A DNA stretch of 64,000 nucleotides, taken from positions 1-64,000 of the forward strand of contig NZ_FOWX01000030.1 in assembly GCF_900115555.1 (NCBI RefSeq), in the 5' to 3' direction. Of the stretch, positions 1 to 9,273 are shown in pieces (within the stretch, counting starts at the first letter, position 1; the number at the start of each line of letters is the position of its first letter). Under the pieces are notes generated by a model. The model was not told the DNA's origin and did not search any database. It saw nothing but the letters and a program-made list of their open reading frames with translations. The DNA is from Pseudomonas borbori (GTDB lineage: Bacteria; Pseudomonadota; Gammaproteobacteria; Pseudomonadales; Pseudomonadaceae). A program made the translations under genes and the position numbers.

Positions 1-320
1 CAGATCTCCCAGGGTAATTCGCGCGACCTTCCTGCTTATGCCTGTCGGATCTACGTCGTAGCGTCCCGTGCAAGTATTGGGCTTTGGCTGTCATTGCGAC
101 CTCACCCCACTACGACGCCTCTATCCGCTTCCTGTACGTCAGGCCAGCATTTTGCCTCGGGCTTCCTTCAGATTCGCGGTCACCCGCGACACCCTTGCCT
201 CTGGCTAACACTTCCCCTTGCCGGGTGTGTAGAGGACTTTCACCTCCAAGTCACCAGCGAGGCCACCACAGCCAAGCTGGTTGCGCTTGCGCGCAACGCG
301 CCATGCCTGGCGCACAACGA
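1..320. repeat. Possible remnant of a repetitive or mobile element, no gene
   Basis: Nothing here looks like a real gene: the open frames on either strand are short or run into adk as antisense shadows. The stretch has the look of a conserved non-coding block rather than ordinary spacer, with proline/serine-rich pseudo-translations of the kind often mis-annotated near mobile elements in Pseudomonas. I could not identify the element, and its left edge is cut by the window. It ends just before the adk terminator hairpin. This is inference from general familiarity; no terminal repeats or transposase were found. Confidence 0.25.
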
Positions 321-347
321 CAACGGCCCGCATATAGCGGGCCGTTG
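321..347 (-). terminator. Terminator hairpin downstream of adk
   Basis: Perfect 11-bp inverted repeat (CAACGGCCCGC / GCGGGCCGTTG) around a 5-nt ATATA loop, about 20 bases after the adk stop on the minus strand. There is no clear U-run, so termination may be weak or act as 3'-end protection. Confidence 0.6.
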
Positions 348-366
348 GGTCGTTGCGACCAGCGGA

Positions 367-1014
367 TTAGCTGAGGGCAGCCAGCACCTTGGTAGTGATC
401 TCGTCGACGCTACCAACGCCAGCGATGGCGCTGTATTTCGGCGTGCCGTTGGCTGCGGCGAGTTTCTGGTAAAACTCCACCAGCGGCTTGGTCTGCGAGT
501 GGTAGACCGACAGGCGATGACGCACGGTTTCTTCCTTGTCGTCGTCGCGCTGGATCAGCTCTTCGCCGGTTTCGTCGTCAATACCTGCGACTTGTGGCGG
601 ATTGTGTTCGGTGTGGTAGACCCGCCCGGAGCCCGGATGCACGCGACGGCCGGCGATGCGGCTGACGATTTCCTCGTCTTCGACGGCGATTTCCACCACG
701 TGGTCGATGTTCACGCCAGCATCTTTCAGCGCTTCGGCCTGGGGAATGGTGCGCGGGAAGCCATCGAAGAGGAAGCCATTGACGCAATCGGGCTGACTGA
801 TGCGCTCCTTGACCAGATTGATGATCAGGTCATCGGAAACCAGACCGCCACTGTCCATGATGCTTTTGGCTTTCAGGCCCAGCTCGGTGCCGGCCTTGAC
901 CGCGGCACGCAGCATGTCGCCGGTGGAGATTTGCGGAATAGCAAACTTCTTGGTGATGAAACCGGCCTGGGTACCTTTGCCGGCACCGGGCGCCCCTAGC
1001 AGAATCACGCGCAT
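367..1014 (-). CDS. adk: Adenylate kinase
   Basis: This 215-aa cytosolic enzyme interconverts ATP + AMP and 2 ADP and so sets adenylate energy charge. The P-loop GAPGAGKGT lies at residues 7-15, the NMP-binding region at about 30-60, FDGFPRT at 83-89 and a long LID at about 122-160. The LID has no cysteine tetrad, so it is the non-zinc long form usual in Gammaproteobacteria. The ATG at 1014 was chosen over an upstream extension because GAGGAG sits at good spacing and the protein then begins directly at the conserved MRVILLGAPG. The neighbour upstream on the same strand is ppc, the same pairing known in P. aeruginosa. Confidence 0.97.
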   Translation of the reverse strand: MRVILLGAPGAGKGTQAGFITKKFAIPQISTGDMLRAAVKAGTELGLKAKSIMDSGGLVSDDLIINLVKERISQPDCVNGFLFDGFPRTIPQAEALKDAGVNIDHVVEIAVEDEEIVSRIAGRRVHPGSGRVYHTEHNPPQVAGIDDETGEELIQRDDDKEETVRHRLSVYHSQTKPLVEFYQKLAAANGTPKYSAIAGVGSVDEITTKVLAALS

Positions 1015-1295
1015 CGATGTGCTCCTCAAGATATTAAGAAAAAAAGCGTCGGACTCGCCTCGTGGGGCCAATCTCAGAATGGTTCGAGCAACGCTGGCAA
1101 GCTGCCAGGTGGCCAAGTGTCCAAGGGACTAGCAAGTGTCCAGGTACTAAAAGGTTGCCCAAGATACACAGCGCACCCCCACCGCACAAGCCACCAAAAG
1201 TCGGATAAACAGGGGCCTTTCAGGCGCCATCGGGCCGCGACCGAGCCCCTCCGGGGCATGCTCGATGCACCCCGGAAACGCCCGCCCCACACCCG
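1015..1295. other. Intergenic region between ppc and adk
   Basis: 281 bases without a supportable gene; open frames here are short and lack family features. A weak GC hairpin (GAGCCCC...GGGGC-type) near 1240-1260 could be the ppc 3' end. The adk ribosome-binding site is at the left edge. The adk promoter presumably lies here but no convincing -35/-10 pair was picked out. Confidence 0.4.
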
Positions 1296-3932
1296 CTAAC
1301 CGGTGTTGCGCAAACCGGCGGCGATACCCGCGACGCTGACCAGCAAGGCCTGTTCCAGAGGGCTGTCGGCCTGGTTATCACGCCGTCTGGCGCGTGCCAG
1401 CAGCTCGGCCTGGAGCAGGTGCAAGGGGTCAAGGTAGGTGTTGCGCACGCTGATGAATTCCAGAGTCTCGGGGCTGTGCGCCAGCAGCTGCGACTGACCG
1501 GTCAATCCCAATACCGCAGCAACCGCCTGCGACAATAGGTCGCGCAAATGCTCGCCCAGGGGCAGCAGGGACGGCTCGACCAGACGCTCGTCGTAGAGCC
1601 GGGCAATAGCCCCATCGGCCTTGGCCAGGACCATTTCCAGCATGTCGATGCGGGTCCGGAAGAACGGCCAGCGCTCGCGCATCTGCGCCAGCAACTCGCC
1701 CTCGCCGCGTTGCAGGGCGCTGCTCAGGGCATATTCCCAGCCGAGCCAGGCCGGCAACATCAACCGGGTCTGGGTCCAGGCGAAGATCCAGGGAATCGCC
1801 CGCAGGCTCTCCACCCCGCCCTCGCGCCGCTTGGCCGGGCGGCTGCCCAGGGGCAAACGGCCGAGCTCCTGCTCCGGTGTGGCCTGACGAAAATAGTCGA
1901 CGAACTGCGGGTGCTCGCGCACCACACCGCGGTAGGCGGTGACGCCATCGGCGGCCAGCTTGTCCATCAGTTCGCGCCAGGCCGGCTCCGGCGTCGGCGG
2001 TGGCAACAGGGTGGCTTCCAGCACCGCGGCCAGGTAGAGGTTGAGGTTCTGTTCGGCGATATCCGGCAGGCCGAACTTGAAGCGGATCATCTCGCCCTGT
2101 TCGGTGGTGCGAAAACGCCCCGCCACCGAGCCCGGCGGCTGCGACAGGATCGCCGCGTGGGCCGGACCGCCGCCGCGGCCGACGGTGCCGCCACGGCCGT
2201 GGAACAGGAGCAATTCGACCTGCTGCGCGGCACAGACCTGCACCAGTTGTTCCTGGGCACGGTACTGCGCCCAGGCCGCCGCGGTGGTGCCGGCATCCTT
2301 GGCTGAGTCGGAGTAGCCGATCATCACTTCCTGCGGGCCGCGCAGGCGCGCGCGGTAGCCCTTGAGGCCGAGCAGACGGTCGATCACCGGGCCGGCGTTG
2401 TCCAGATCGGCGAGGGTTTCGAACAGCGGCACCACGCGGATCGGCCGCAGCAGCCCGGACTCCTTCAACAGCAGTTGCACGGCCAGCACATCGGAAGGCG
2501 CACCGGCCATCGAGATCACATAGGAGCCCAGCGAGGCCGCCGGCGCGGCGGCCACCTCGCGGCAGGTGGCGAGGACTTCGGCGGTGTCGGCGCTGGGCTT
2601 GAAGTGGCTGGGCAACAGCGGTCGGCGGTTGTCCAGCTCGGCCAGGAGAAACTGCTGGCGCGCCTCCTCGTCCCACTCGGCGTAGCGCCCCAGGCCCAGG
2701 TAATCGGTGATTTCATCGAGCGCCGCGGCGTGCCGGCTGGAGTCCTGACGCACGTCCAGACGCACCAGGAACAGGCCGAAGGTGGCGGCGCGGCGCAGGC
2801 AATCGAGCAGCGGGCCATTGGCGATCACGCCCATGCCGCAGGCGTGCAGCGACTGGAAGCAGCACTCCAGCGGTTCGAGCAGCTCGCGGTTGTCCTGCAA
2901 CACCGCCGCCGGCGCCGCGACCGGGCCGTGTAGCGCCTCCTGGGCCCAGCTGCGGGTGGCGCGCAGGCGTTCGCGCAGTTGCTTGAGCAGGCTGCGATAG
3001 GGCTCGGCGCTGTCGCCGACCTTTGCCAGCAGCTCGGGGCTGGCTTGCTGCATGGACAGCCCGGCGGCCAGTTGATCGATGTCGCGCAGGTACAGATCGG
3101 CCGCCATCCAGCGCGCCAGCAGCAGCACCTCGCGGGTCACCGCGGCGGTGACGTTGGGGTTGCCGTCGCGGTCACCGCCCATCCAGGAGGCGAAGCGAAT
3201 CGGTGCGGCATCCAGTGCCAGGTGCATGCCAGTGGCTTCTTGCAGGGCATGGTCAGCCTTGCGCAGGAAGTTCGGCACCGCCTGCCACAGCGAATGCTCG
3301 ATCACGGCGAAGCCCCACTTGGCCTCGTCCACCGGGCTCGGCCGGCTGCGGCGGATCTCTTCGGTATGCCAGGCCTCGGCGATCAGGCGCTGCAACTGCT
3401 CGGCAACCTGTTCGTGCTCGGCGGCGGACAGATCGCTGTGGTCGCCAGCGGCCAGTTGCGCGGCGATCGCATCGTATTTCTGGATCAGGGTACGCCGCGC
3501 CACTTCGGTCGGGTGGGCGGTCAGCACCAGTTCGATGTCCAGACGGGCGATCTGACGCGCCAGGTCATCGGCGCCGTGGCCGCTGGTCAGCAGGCGCTGC
3601 AGCAATTCGGGCAACACCCGCGACTCGAAGGGCTCGGGTTCATCCGGGCCACGGCGGCGGATGCGGTGATACTGCTCGGCGATATTGGCCAGGTTGAGAA
3701 ACTGGTTGAACGCCCGCGCCACCGGCAGCAGTTCGTCGTCGGCAAGCTGCTCGAGGCCGGCGCTGAGCTGTTCGGCACCGGCGGCAGAACCGCGCCGCGC
3801 CGCCTTGGCGCCCTTGCGAATGCGCTCGATCTTGTCGAGAAAGACCGCTCCGCGCTGGGCGCTGATGGTGTTACCCAGCAGCTCGCCGAGCTGATGAACG
3901 TCCTCGCGCAGACGCGCGTCGATTTCTGCCAT
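1296..3932 (-). CDS. ppc: Phosphoenolpyruvate carboxylase
   Basis: Carboxylates phosphoenolpyruvate to oxaloacetate, the anaplerotic feed of the TCA cycle, in the cytosol. The 878-aa length is normal for bacterial PEPC. The catalytic histidine is in LTAHPTEVARRT (H140), the glycine-rich active-site loop FHGRGGTVGRGGGP is in the C-terminal half, and the protein ends in the invariant RNTG. The ATG at 3932 gives MAEIDARLREDVHQLG, the usual Pseudomonas N-terminus; an in-frame start six codons upstream is less likely. It is divergent from the gene at 4118 and followed by adk. Confidence 0.97.
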   Translation of the reverse strand: MAEIDARLREDVHQLGELLGNTISAQRGAVFLDKIERIRKGAKAARRGSAAGAEQLSAGLEQLADDELLPVARAFNQFLNLANIAEQYHRIRRRGPDEPEPFESRVLPELLQRLLTSGHGADDLARQIARLDIELVLTAHPTEVARRTLIQKYDAIAAQLAAGDHSDLSAAEHEQVAEQLQRLIAEAWHTEEIRRSRPSPVDEAKWGFAVIEHSLWQAVPNFLRKADHALQEATGMHLALDAAPIRFASWMGGDRDGNPNVTAAVTREVLLLARWMAADLYLRDIDQLAAGLSMQQASPELLAKVGDSAEPYRSLLKQLRERLRATRSWAQEALHGPVAAPAAVLQDNRELLEPLECCFQSLHACGMGVIANGPLLDCLRRAATFGLFLVRLDVRQDSSRHAAALDEITDYLGLGRYAEWDEEARQQFLLAELDNRRPLLPSHFKPSADTAEVLATCREVAAAPAASLGSYVISMAGAPSDVLAVQLLLKESGLLRPIRVVPLFETLADLDNAGPVIDRLLGLKGYRARLRGPQEVMIGYSDSAKDAGTTAAAWAQYRAQEQLVQVCAAQQVELLLFHGRGGTVGRGGGPAHAAILSQPPGSVAGRFRTTEQGEMIRFKFGLPDIAEQNLNLYLAAVLEATLLPPPTPEPAWRELMDKLAADGVTAYRGVVREHPQFVDYFRQATPEQELGRLPLGSRPAKRREGGVESLRAIPWIFAWTQTRLMLPAWLGWEYALSSALQRGEGELLAQMRERWPFFRTRIDMLEMVLAKADGAIARLYDERLVEPSLLPLGEHLRDLLSQAVAAVLGLTGQSQLLAHSPETLEFISVRNTYLDPLHLLQAELLARARRRDNQADSPLEQALLVSVAGIAAGLRNTG

Positions 3933-4117
3933 GACTGACTCTCCGCTCAAGCGTGAAGCTCAAGAGTGCCCAGCACGGCAACATCTTACAAGGGCGCGAC
4001 GCCATGCCGACAAGAGCGCCGGGGAGGTCTAGGCTCTAAACAGGTCCACCGTAAAGGGGTGAGGCCGAGCACAATCGCATAACCACCTACCACGAGTAGG
4101 TAAAGGACGAGGCAGTC

Positions 4118-4462
4118 ATGAAAATTCGCGAGCTTGTCCGCCATTGGGAACAGAACGCCAAGGGCCGCATCACCCGCAACCTGTATCAGATCAATCTGGA
4201 TATGGAAGCGGCCGCGCGCCTGGCGGCTTTAGCCGAGATGTACCCCAAACGCAGCCCGGAAGCACTACTCGGCGAGCTGATCGGCGCGGCACTGGAAGAA
4301 CTGGAAACCAGCCTGCCCTACGTCAAGGGCAGCCAGGTGGTGGCCACCGACGAGGAAGGCAATCCGCTCTATGAAGATATCGGCCCGACACCGCGCTTTC
4401 TCGCCCTGTCGCGCAAGTATCTGCACGAGCTGAGTGCGCAACAGGGCAGTACCAACCACTGA
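4118..4462 (+). CDS. Small conserved protein, annotated elsewhere as pilin-assembly or pili-related
   Basis: A 114-aa soluble-looking protein without signal peptide or membrane segment. It starts MKIRELVRHWEQ, and its middle (residues 20-70) is an alanine/leucine-rich helical region with a DUF-like 'L.LLGELIGAALEELE' pattern. It sits next to ppc as in other Pseudomonas, where the orthologue carries loose names such as pilin assembly chaperone or type 1 pili tip component; nothing in the sequence supports those names. AGGACGAG lies upstream of the ATG. Function unknown. Confidence 0.8.
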   Translation: MKIRELVRHWEQNAKGRITRNLYQINLDMEAAARLAALAEMYPKRSPEALLGELIGAALEELETSLPYVKGSQVVATDEEGNPLYEDIGPTPRFLALSRKYLHELSAQQGSTNH

Positions 4463-4491
4463 AGTCCGTACGGGGGGCTCTGGACAAAGCA

Positions 4492-4515
4492 CACGCCCCC
4501 GGCGTTGGGGGCGTG
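4492..4515. terminator. GC-rich hairpin between convergent genes
   Basis: Nine-bp perfect arms CACGCCCCC / GGGGGCGTG with a 6-nt loop, between the convergent ends of the 4118 gene and the MalT-type regulator. No U-run on either side, so it is a weak terminator candidate. Confidence 0.45.
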
Positions 4516-4627
4516 CCTGCGCGTACGCAAAAGGACATGAGATCCTCCGCATCGGGCTATGAGAGCCTGTATGGATCGGATGGACGATACCCCATAGTGC
4601 CTATGGATTAAGCCGCCTGCCCCCGGT

Positions 4628-7366
4628 TTAACGCAACAGCCCCAGATCCTTGGCCCGCGCCACGGCCTGGGTACGCCGTTCGACGCCCAGCTTGCCGTTG
4701 ATATGGCGGGCATGGGTCTTCACCGTGTGCAGGGAAATGAACAACTGCTCGCTGATTTCCTGATTCGAGCAGCCCTGGGCGATCAGCTGCAATACCGCTA
4801 GTTCACGCGAACTCAAGGCCTCGGTCAGTTGGCTATCGAGCCTGCTCAGCAGCCCCTCCTGAGCCTGCGGCAGATACTTGAGCAGCTCGCCGGCCACGGC
4901 GCAATCGGAACGCGCCAGCAGTTGCTCGCGCAGCCATTGCGGCTGGTGCACGAACAGCTCCTGATAAGGCAACAAGGCTCCGCCCTGAGCCGCTTCCAGG
5001 CTGCTGGTCAGCCAGCTGACGGCCTCGCGGTCGCGCCCGGAGGCCTTGAGCAGCAGGGCCAATTGCACCTGAGCGGCCACCACGAACAATTGGCCCGATG
5101 CGGATTGGGCATACTGACTGAGTGCGCGCAGACGCCGCTCGGCCACCTCCAGACGCCCCTGCAAGCGCTCGAGCGCGGCCTGTTGCAACTCGATATGCAA
5201 GACCAGTTGAGGGTGAACCTCGGGGGCCACCCCGGGCGTTTCGCCGCAATAGGTCTCGGCCAGCCGCTGCAGCCAGACTTCGGCCAATTCCAGCTGGCCC
5301 TGGGACAACCACAGCTCGCATTTGATCACCGTGATCATCGCCAGATAGTAAATCGAAGGTACGTCCCAGGCATGCATCAGGCGCTCGGCCTCGGCCAGTT
5401 GGGCGAAGGCCTCGGCGAGACGCCCCTCACGCCTCTCGACCACGGCCAGCATGCAGTAACCCATCAGCACGCTGATGTCGCGACAGGCACGCGCCTCACC
5501 GATCCCGGCCAGCAATTTGGTGCGGGCGGCCTGGGTTTGCAGCGCCACACTGAGCAGGTAGCCCTCGTACAGATTCAGTCGCGCACGCACCGAATACACG
5601 CGCTGGGCCGGGAACCCGTGCAACCGCTGCTGGCCCAGACGCACCTCGGCCAGGGCGCGCTGAACCTCGCCACGGGCATGCAGCACACGTGCCCGCTCGG
5701 CATGCGCCCGCCCCTCGAACAGGGGGTTATCGACCCGCTGCGCCAGCTCCAGGGCCTCGCGATTGAGCCCCCGCGCACGCCACAGATCGCCCTTGGTCAT
5801 CGCCAGATTGGCCAGGGTGAACAGGCACATCAGGCGCGGGCCACAGCGTTTGGCACCGAGCAGGGTCAGGGCTTCGCTGCAATAGCGCTCGGCCTCGAGT
5901 ACCTGACCACGGCCGCGGGCGATGATGCCGGACAGGGCCAGCCACTGGGCCAGCAGATTATCCTGCTCCTGCGCGTCGGGGGCCGGCAGAAAACGCCCCA
6001 ATTGCTGGATCAGCTCATCGGCGGCATCCAGCTGGCAGGCCAGGGCTAATGCCCAGCCGTACAACACCAGCAGACGCGGCGTGCTGGCCAGCAGACTGTC
6101 GGGCAGGTCCATCTTCCAGCGCAGCAAACAGGCGACATTCTGCTCGCCGAGCAACTGTTCCTCGGACAGGTTCTGCACCAGGTTGGCCGCCACCTCCGGC
6201 TGGCCGGCACGCAGTGCCTGTTCGACCGCCTCCTCATGCAGGCCCTGGCTGCTGAACCAGCGGCAGGCGCGCAAATGCAAGGCCGCCTGGGACTGGCTGC
6301 GCTGGGCAGCAGGGCGCGAGCGCAACAGGTCGGAAAATAAATGGTGATAGCGAAACCAGTGTTCCTGCTCATCCAGGGGAACGAGAAAAACCTGATGGGT
6401 CTGCAGGTGCTGGATAATAGCCGCGCTGTCATGCTGCTCACGCAAGGCATCGCACAGCTCGGCAGAGAAACGATCGAGGCAGGCGGTGTCGAACAGAAAG
6501 CTCTGCACCTCGGCCGACTGCTGCTCGATCACCTCCTCCAGCAAGTACTCGCGGATCAACCCCTCGTCACCCTGGGGTACCCGCTCCGGGCTGTCGTCAT
6601 CGGCCTGCTGCCGGGTCAACAGCCACAGACGCAGGCCGGCCACCCAACCCTCGCTGCGCTGACGCCATTCTTCCAATACCGTCCCGCTGAGCTCGGCACC
6701 CTGGCTGCCGAGTAGCGCGCGGGTCTCGTCCTCGGTCAGGCGCAAGTCCTGCTCCTGCAACTCCAGCAACTGCCGCGACAGGCGCAGACGCGCCAGGTGC
6801 CAGTCGGGGCGCTGACGGCTGGTCAGCAGAATGACCAGCCCTTCGGGCAGATGATTGAGCAGAAATTGCAGGCAGCTGTCGAGCACCGCGCCCCTGGCCA
6901 GGTGATAGTCGTCCAGCACCAGCAACAGGGGCGCCGTCGGCACGAGACGCTCGGTCAACTCGTCAAGCAGGCCGTCGAGCCACTCTTCGAAGGCGAAGGG
7001 TTGATGGCGCTGGCGCATGCGCAGCAATGCCTGAGCGTCCTCACCCAACCCCGGATAGAACTGCTGCAGGCCGGCCAGCAAGCGCTCGAGAAAACGCCCG
7101 GGATCGCTATCGCGCGGACTAAGACCCAACCACAGACTGTGCCACTGCTCGGGCAGTGCCTGGCAAAACTCACTGGCCAGCGAGCTTTTGCCGAAACCCG
7201 CAGGGGCACTGACCAGCAGCAACCGCCCGCTCAAGCCCTCGGCCAGCCGCTCGCACAGGCGCGGCCGCGGCACATGGCCGGAGGGCAGTGGCGGACGAAA
7301 AAAGCGACTGTCGCCCAGAGGGACGGTGTCGCTGACTACAGGCGCTATACGCGTCAGATCGGTCAT
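4628..7366 (-). CDS. MalT/AlkS-type LuxR-family transcriptional regulator
   Basis: A 912-aa STAND-type ATP-binding activator. Walker A APAGFGKS is at residues 54-61, followed by a large helical/TPR-like sensor region, and a C-terminal LuxR HTH (LSSRELAVLQLIAQG ... TVKTHARHINGKLG) in the last about 60 residues. Members of this family (MalT, AlkS, AcoK) need ATP and a small-molecule inducer. The ATG at 7366 is preferred to a GTG one codon upstream because AAGAG is better spaced. Next on the same strand come DUF1329, DUF1302 and acyl-CoA ligase genes, the same set as P. aeruginosa PA3921-PA3924. I infer that it controls them in response to a lipid or acyl compound. Confidence 0.9.
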   Translation of the reverse strand: MTDLTRIAPVVSDTVPLGDSRFFRPPLPSGHVPRPRLCERLAEGLSGRLLLVSAPAGFGKSSLASEFCQALPEQWHSLWLGLSPRDSDPGRFLERLLAGLQQFYPGLGEDAQALLRMRQRHQPFAFEEWLDGLLDELTERLVPTAPLLLVLDDYHLARGAVLDSCLQFLLNHLPEGLVILLTSRQRPDWHLARLRLSRQLLELQEQDLRLTEDETRALLGSQGAELSGTVLEEWRQRSEGWVAGLRLWLLTRQQADDDSPERVPQGDEGLIREYLLEEVIEQQSAEVQSFLFDTACLDRFSAELCDALREQHDSAAIIQHLQTHQVFLVPLDEQEHWFRYHHLFSDLLRSRPAAQRSQSQAALHLRACRWFSSQGLHEEAVEQALRAGQPEVAANLVQNLSEEQLLGEQNVACLLRWKMDLPDSLLASTPRLLVLYGWALALACQLDAADELIQQLGRFLPAPDAQEQDNLLAQWLALSGIIARGRGQVLEAERYCSEALTLLGAKRCGPRLMCLFTLANLAMTKGDLWRARGLNREALELAQRVDNPLFEGRAHAERARVLHARGEVQRALAEVRLGQQRLHGFPAQRVYSVRARLNLYEGYLLSVALQTQAARTKLLAGIGEARACRDISVLMGYCMLAVVERREGRLAEAFAQLAEAERLMHAWDVPSIYYLAMITVIKCELWLSQGQLELAEVWLQRLAETYCGETPGVAPEVHPQLVLHIELQQAALERLQGRLEVAERRLRALSQYAQSASGQLFVVAAQVQLALLLKASGRDREAVSWLTSSLEAAQGGALLPYQELFVHQPQWLREQLLARSDCAVAGELLKYLPQAQEGLLSRLDSQLTEALSSRELAVLQLIAQGCSNQEISEQLFISLHTVKTHARHINGKLGVERRTQAVARAKDLGLLR

Positions 7367-7829
7367 CACCCGGCTCTTGTTAAGTCATTGCCAGTTCAGG
7401 CGCGAACTCCCAGCAGACTATCGACTTAACCGCGGGAATTGAAGCCTGGATGTGGGCACTGAAACAAATCATTACCCGCCAGGCAACCCGGGTTCAGTCC
7501 GGGCCAGTTCGTGCGAGGGACGTCAGGCGATATGGCCAGGCAAATCTGCATAGCCAAGTCATCGCCGCCAAGCGGGCGACCTGGATGGTTCGGGAACTGC
7601 CACGAACCCATCAGCGGGTCCATGGATAGAGTCGACAGGAAATGCTGGTTGGTACCACATAGCCGAATGCGATCCGGAAGCGGTCGGTAGGCGCGAGATT
7701 TCCCCGGATTGCATCCGGGCTACGAACTGCGGCGTAGCGCTAGGCCTCCGCTTGGTAACTGGCGATGCGGGCAGGTTGTTATGACCTGCTGGTCAGCGCA
7801 GCGTGCAATTGAGACCTCGCTAAAACAAG
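7367..7829. other. Intergenic region upstream of the MalT-type regulator
   Basis: About 460 bases with no supportable gene. It must hold the regulator's promoter. At about 7702-7720 is a short palindromic motif (CCCGGATTGCATCCGGG) of a kind scattered through Pseudomonas genomes as an intergenic repeat. No other structure was recognised. Confidence 0.5.
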
Positions 7830-7854
7830 AAAGCCGGCCCAATGGGCCGGCTTT
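7830..7854 (-). terminator. Rho-independent terminator after the DUF1329 gene
   Basis: Perfect 11-bp stem AAAGCCGGCCC / GGGCCGGCTTT with a 3-nt loop, followed on the minus strand by a T-rich tail. It lies 20 bases beyond the DUF1329 stop codon and separates it from the regulator gene. Confidence 0.9.
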
Positions 7855-7874
7855 CACTGTTGCAACAACGGCTG

Positions 7875-9242
7875 TTAGCGAACGCCAGCCTGACGCAGGG
7901 CGGCCGGGGTGTAGTCGCTTTCTTTTGCCGGGTAGTCGAACTCGTAGGATTGCTTCTCCTCGTTCTTCATACCCAGAGCCAGGTAACGACCGGACTGCAG
8001 GTCATACAGGGTTTCTACGCTGTACCAGGGTACCTGCTTGTCGTAGTAGTACTGGGCATGGGCCTCGGCGACACGCCACAGGGTGCCGCGACCGTCGTAG
8101 TGGTCGATTTGCGCGGCTTGCCAGGTGTCTTCGTCGATGAAGAAGTCACGCTTGGCATAGATATGCCGCTCGCCCGACTTCAGGGTCGCGGTCACGTGCC
8201 ATACCCGGTGCAGCTCGTAACGGGTCAGGTCCTGGTTGATATGGCCAGCCTTGATGACCTGGTCATATTTCAGCTTGGGCGAATCCAGCCGGTAGCTGTT
8301 GTACGGAATGTAGATTTCCTTCTTGCCGTTCAACTTCCACTCGTAACGGTCAGGTGCACCGTTGTACATGTCGAAGTTGTCGGACGTACGCAGACCATCG
8401 GCGGCGGTACCCGGACCGTCGTAGGAAACCTGCGGGGCGCGACGCACGCGACGCTGACCGGCGTTATACAGCCAGGCCAGGCGCGGCTCCTTCACCTGGT
8501 TGAGGGTTTCGTGCACCAGCAGGACGTTACCGGCCAGGCGCGACGGCGCGGTTACCCGCTGCTTGAAGTAGAACAGCACGTTGCTCGGCTTGCTGGTGTC
8601 GGCGTCCTTCAGCGCACCGCGGAAGGTGAACTCGTCCTGGAAATACACCATGCTGTAGGAACCGTTCGGCTGCGGAGTCGCCTGGGTCACCAGACGCTTG
8701 ACGCTGCCGCCGCGGTAGCGGGTGATGTGGTTCCAGATCGCTTCCAGACCGTCCTTCGGAATCGGGAAGGGGTTGGCCTGTTCGAAGTTCTCCAGACCGT
8801 TGCCACCCTCGACCATGCGGGTGTTGACCGCATTGCGCTTGGTAGCTTCCATCACGAAATCAGGCATGCTGGCCGAACGGTGAGTCGGGAACACCGGGAT
8901 CTTGTAGCTTTGCGGGTAACGCTTGAACAGGGCCTGCTGACCGGGGGTCAACTTGTCCTTGTACTGTTCGGCGTTGGCCGCGGTGATGGTGAACAACGGT
9001 TGCTCGTTAGGGAACGGATCGGACAGGAAACCGGCAGCATCGGCAGTGCCGGCATTCTTCGGCAGACCACCGGTCCAGGCCGGAATCGACCCGTCCGCAT
9101 TACCGGCCATCTCGGCACCCACCGGCGTCAGCGTGGTACCCAGCTTGGCAGCCTCCTCTGGCGACACCGCTGCCATGACGCTGCAGGCCAGCAGCGAAAG
9201 GGTCAGCGCGCCGGTTTGCAACAGACTTTTTGTTGTTTTCAT
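7875..9242 (-). CDS. DUF1329 family periplasmic protein
   Basis: A 455-aa exported protein. The signal peptide MKTTKSLLQTGALTLSLLAC ends near VMA-AVSPEEA; no lipobox cysteine sits at a proper +1 position. The mature part matches the DUF1329 family, believed to have a LolA/LolB-like fold for carrying hydrophobic ligands. The ATG at 9242 has GAGGAAGA eight bases upstream; a TTG six codons earlier is the alternative. It follows the DUF1302 gene after 31 bases, the standard pairing. Lipid or hydrophobic cargo transport is an inference from family and neighbours, not shown by sequence. Confidence 0.92.
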   Translation of the reverse strand: MKTTKSLLQTGALTLSLLACSVMAAVSPEEAAKLGTTLTPVGAEMAGNADGSIPAWTGGLPKNAGTADAAGFLSDPFPNEQPLFTITAANAEQYKDKLTPGQQALFKRYPQSYKIPVFPTHRSASMPDFVMEATKRNAVNTRMVEGGNGLENFEQANPFPIPKDGLEAIWNHITRYRGGSVKRLVTQATPQPNGSYSMVYFQDEFTFRGALKDADTSKPSNVLFYFKQRVTAPSRLAGNVLLVHETLNQVKEPRLAWLYNAGQRRVRRAPQVSYDGPGTAADGLRTSDNFDMYNGAPDRYEWKLNGKKEIYIPYNSYRLDSPKLKYDQVIKAGHINQDLTRYELHRVWHVTATLKSGERHIYAKRDFFIDEDTWQAAQIDHYDGRGTLWRVAEAHAQYYYDKQVPWYSVETLYDLQSGRYLALGMKNEEKQSYEFDYPAKESDYTPAALRQAGVR

Positions 9243-9273
9243 ATACAGAGTCTTCCTCAAAATTCCTGTGCGC

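Noticed and set aside
1..320. Group II intron or insertion sequence identity for the left-edge block
   Set aside because: No maturase or transposase, no domain V-like hairpin and no terminal repeats could be seen; left unnamed.
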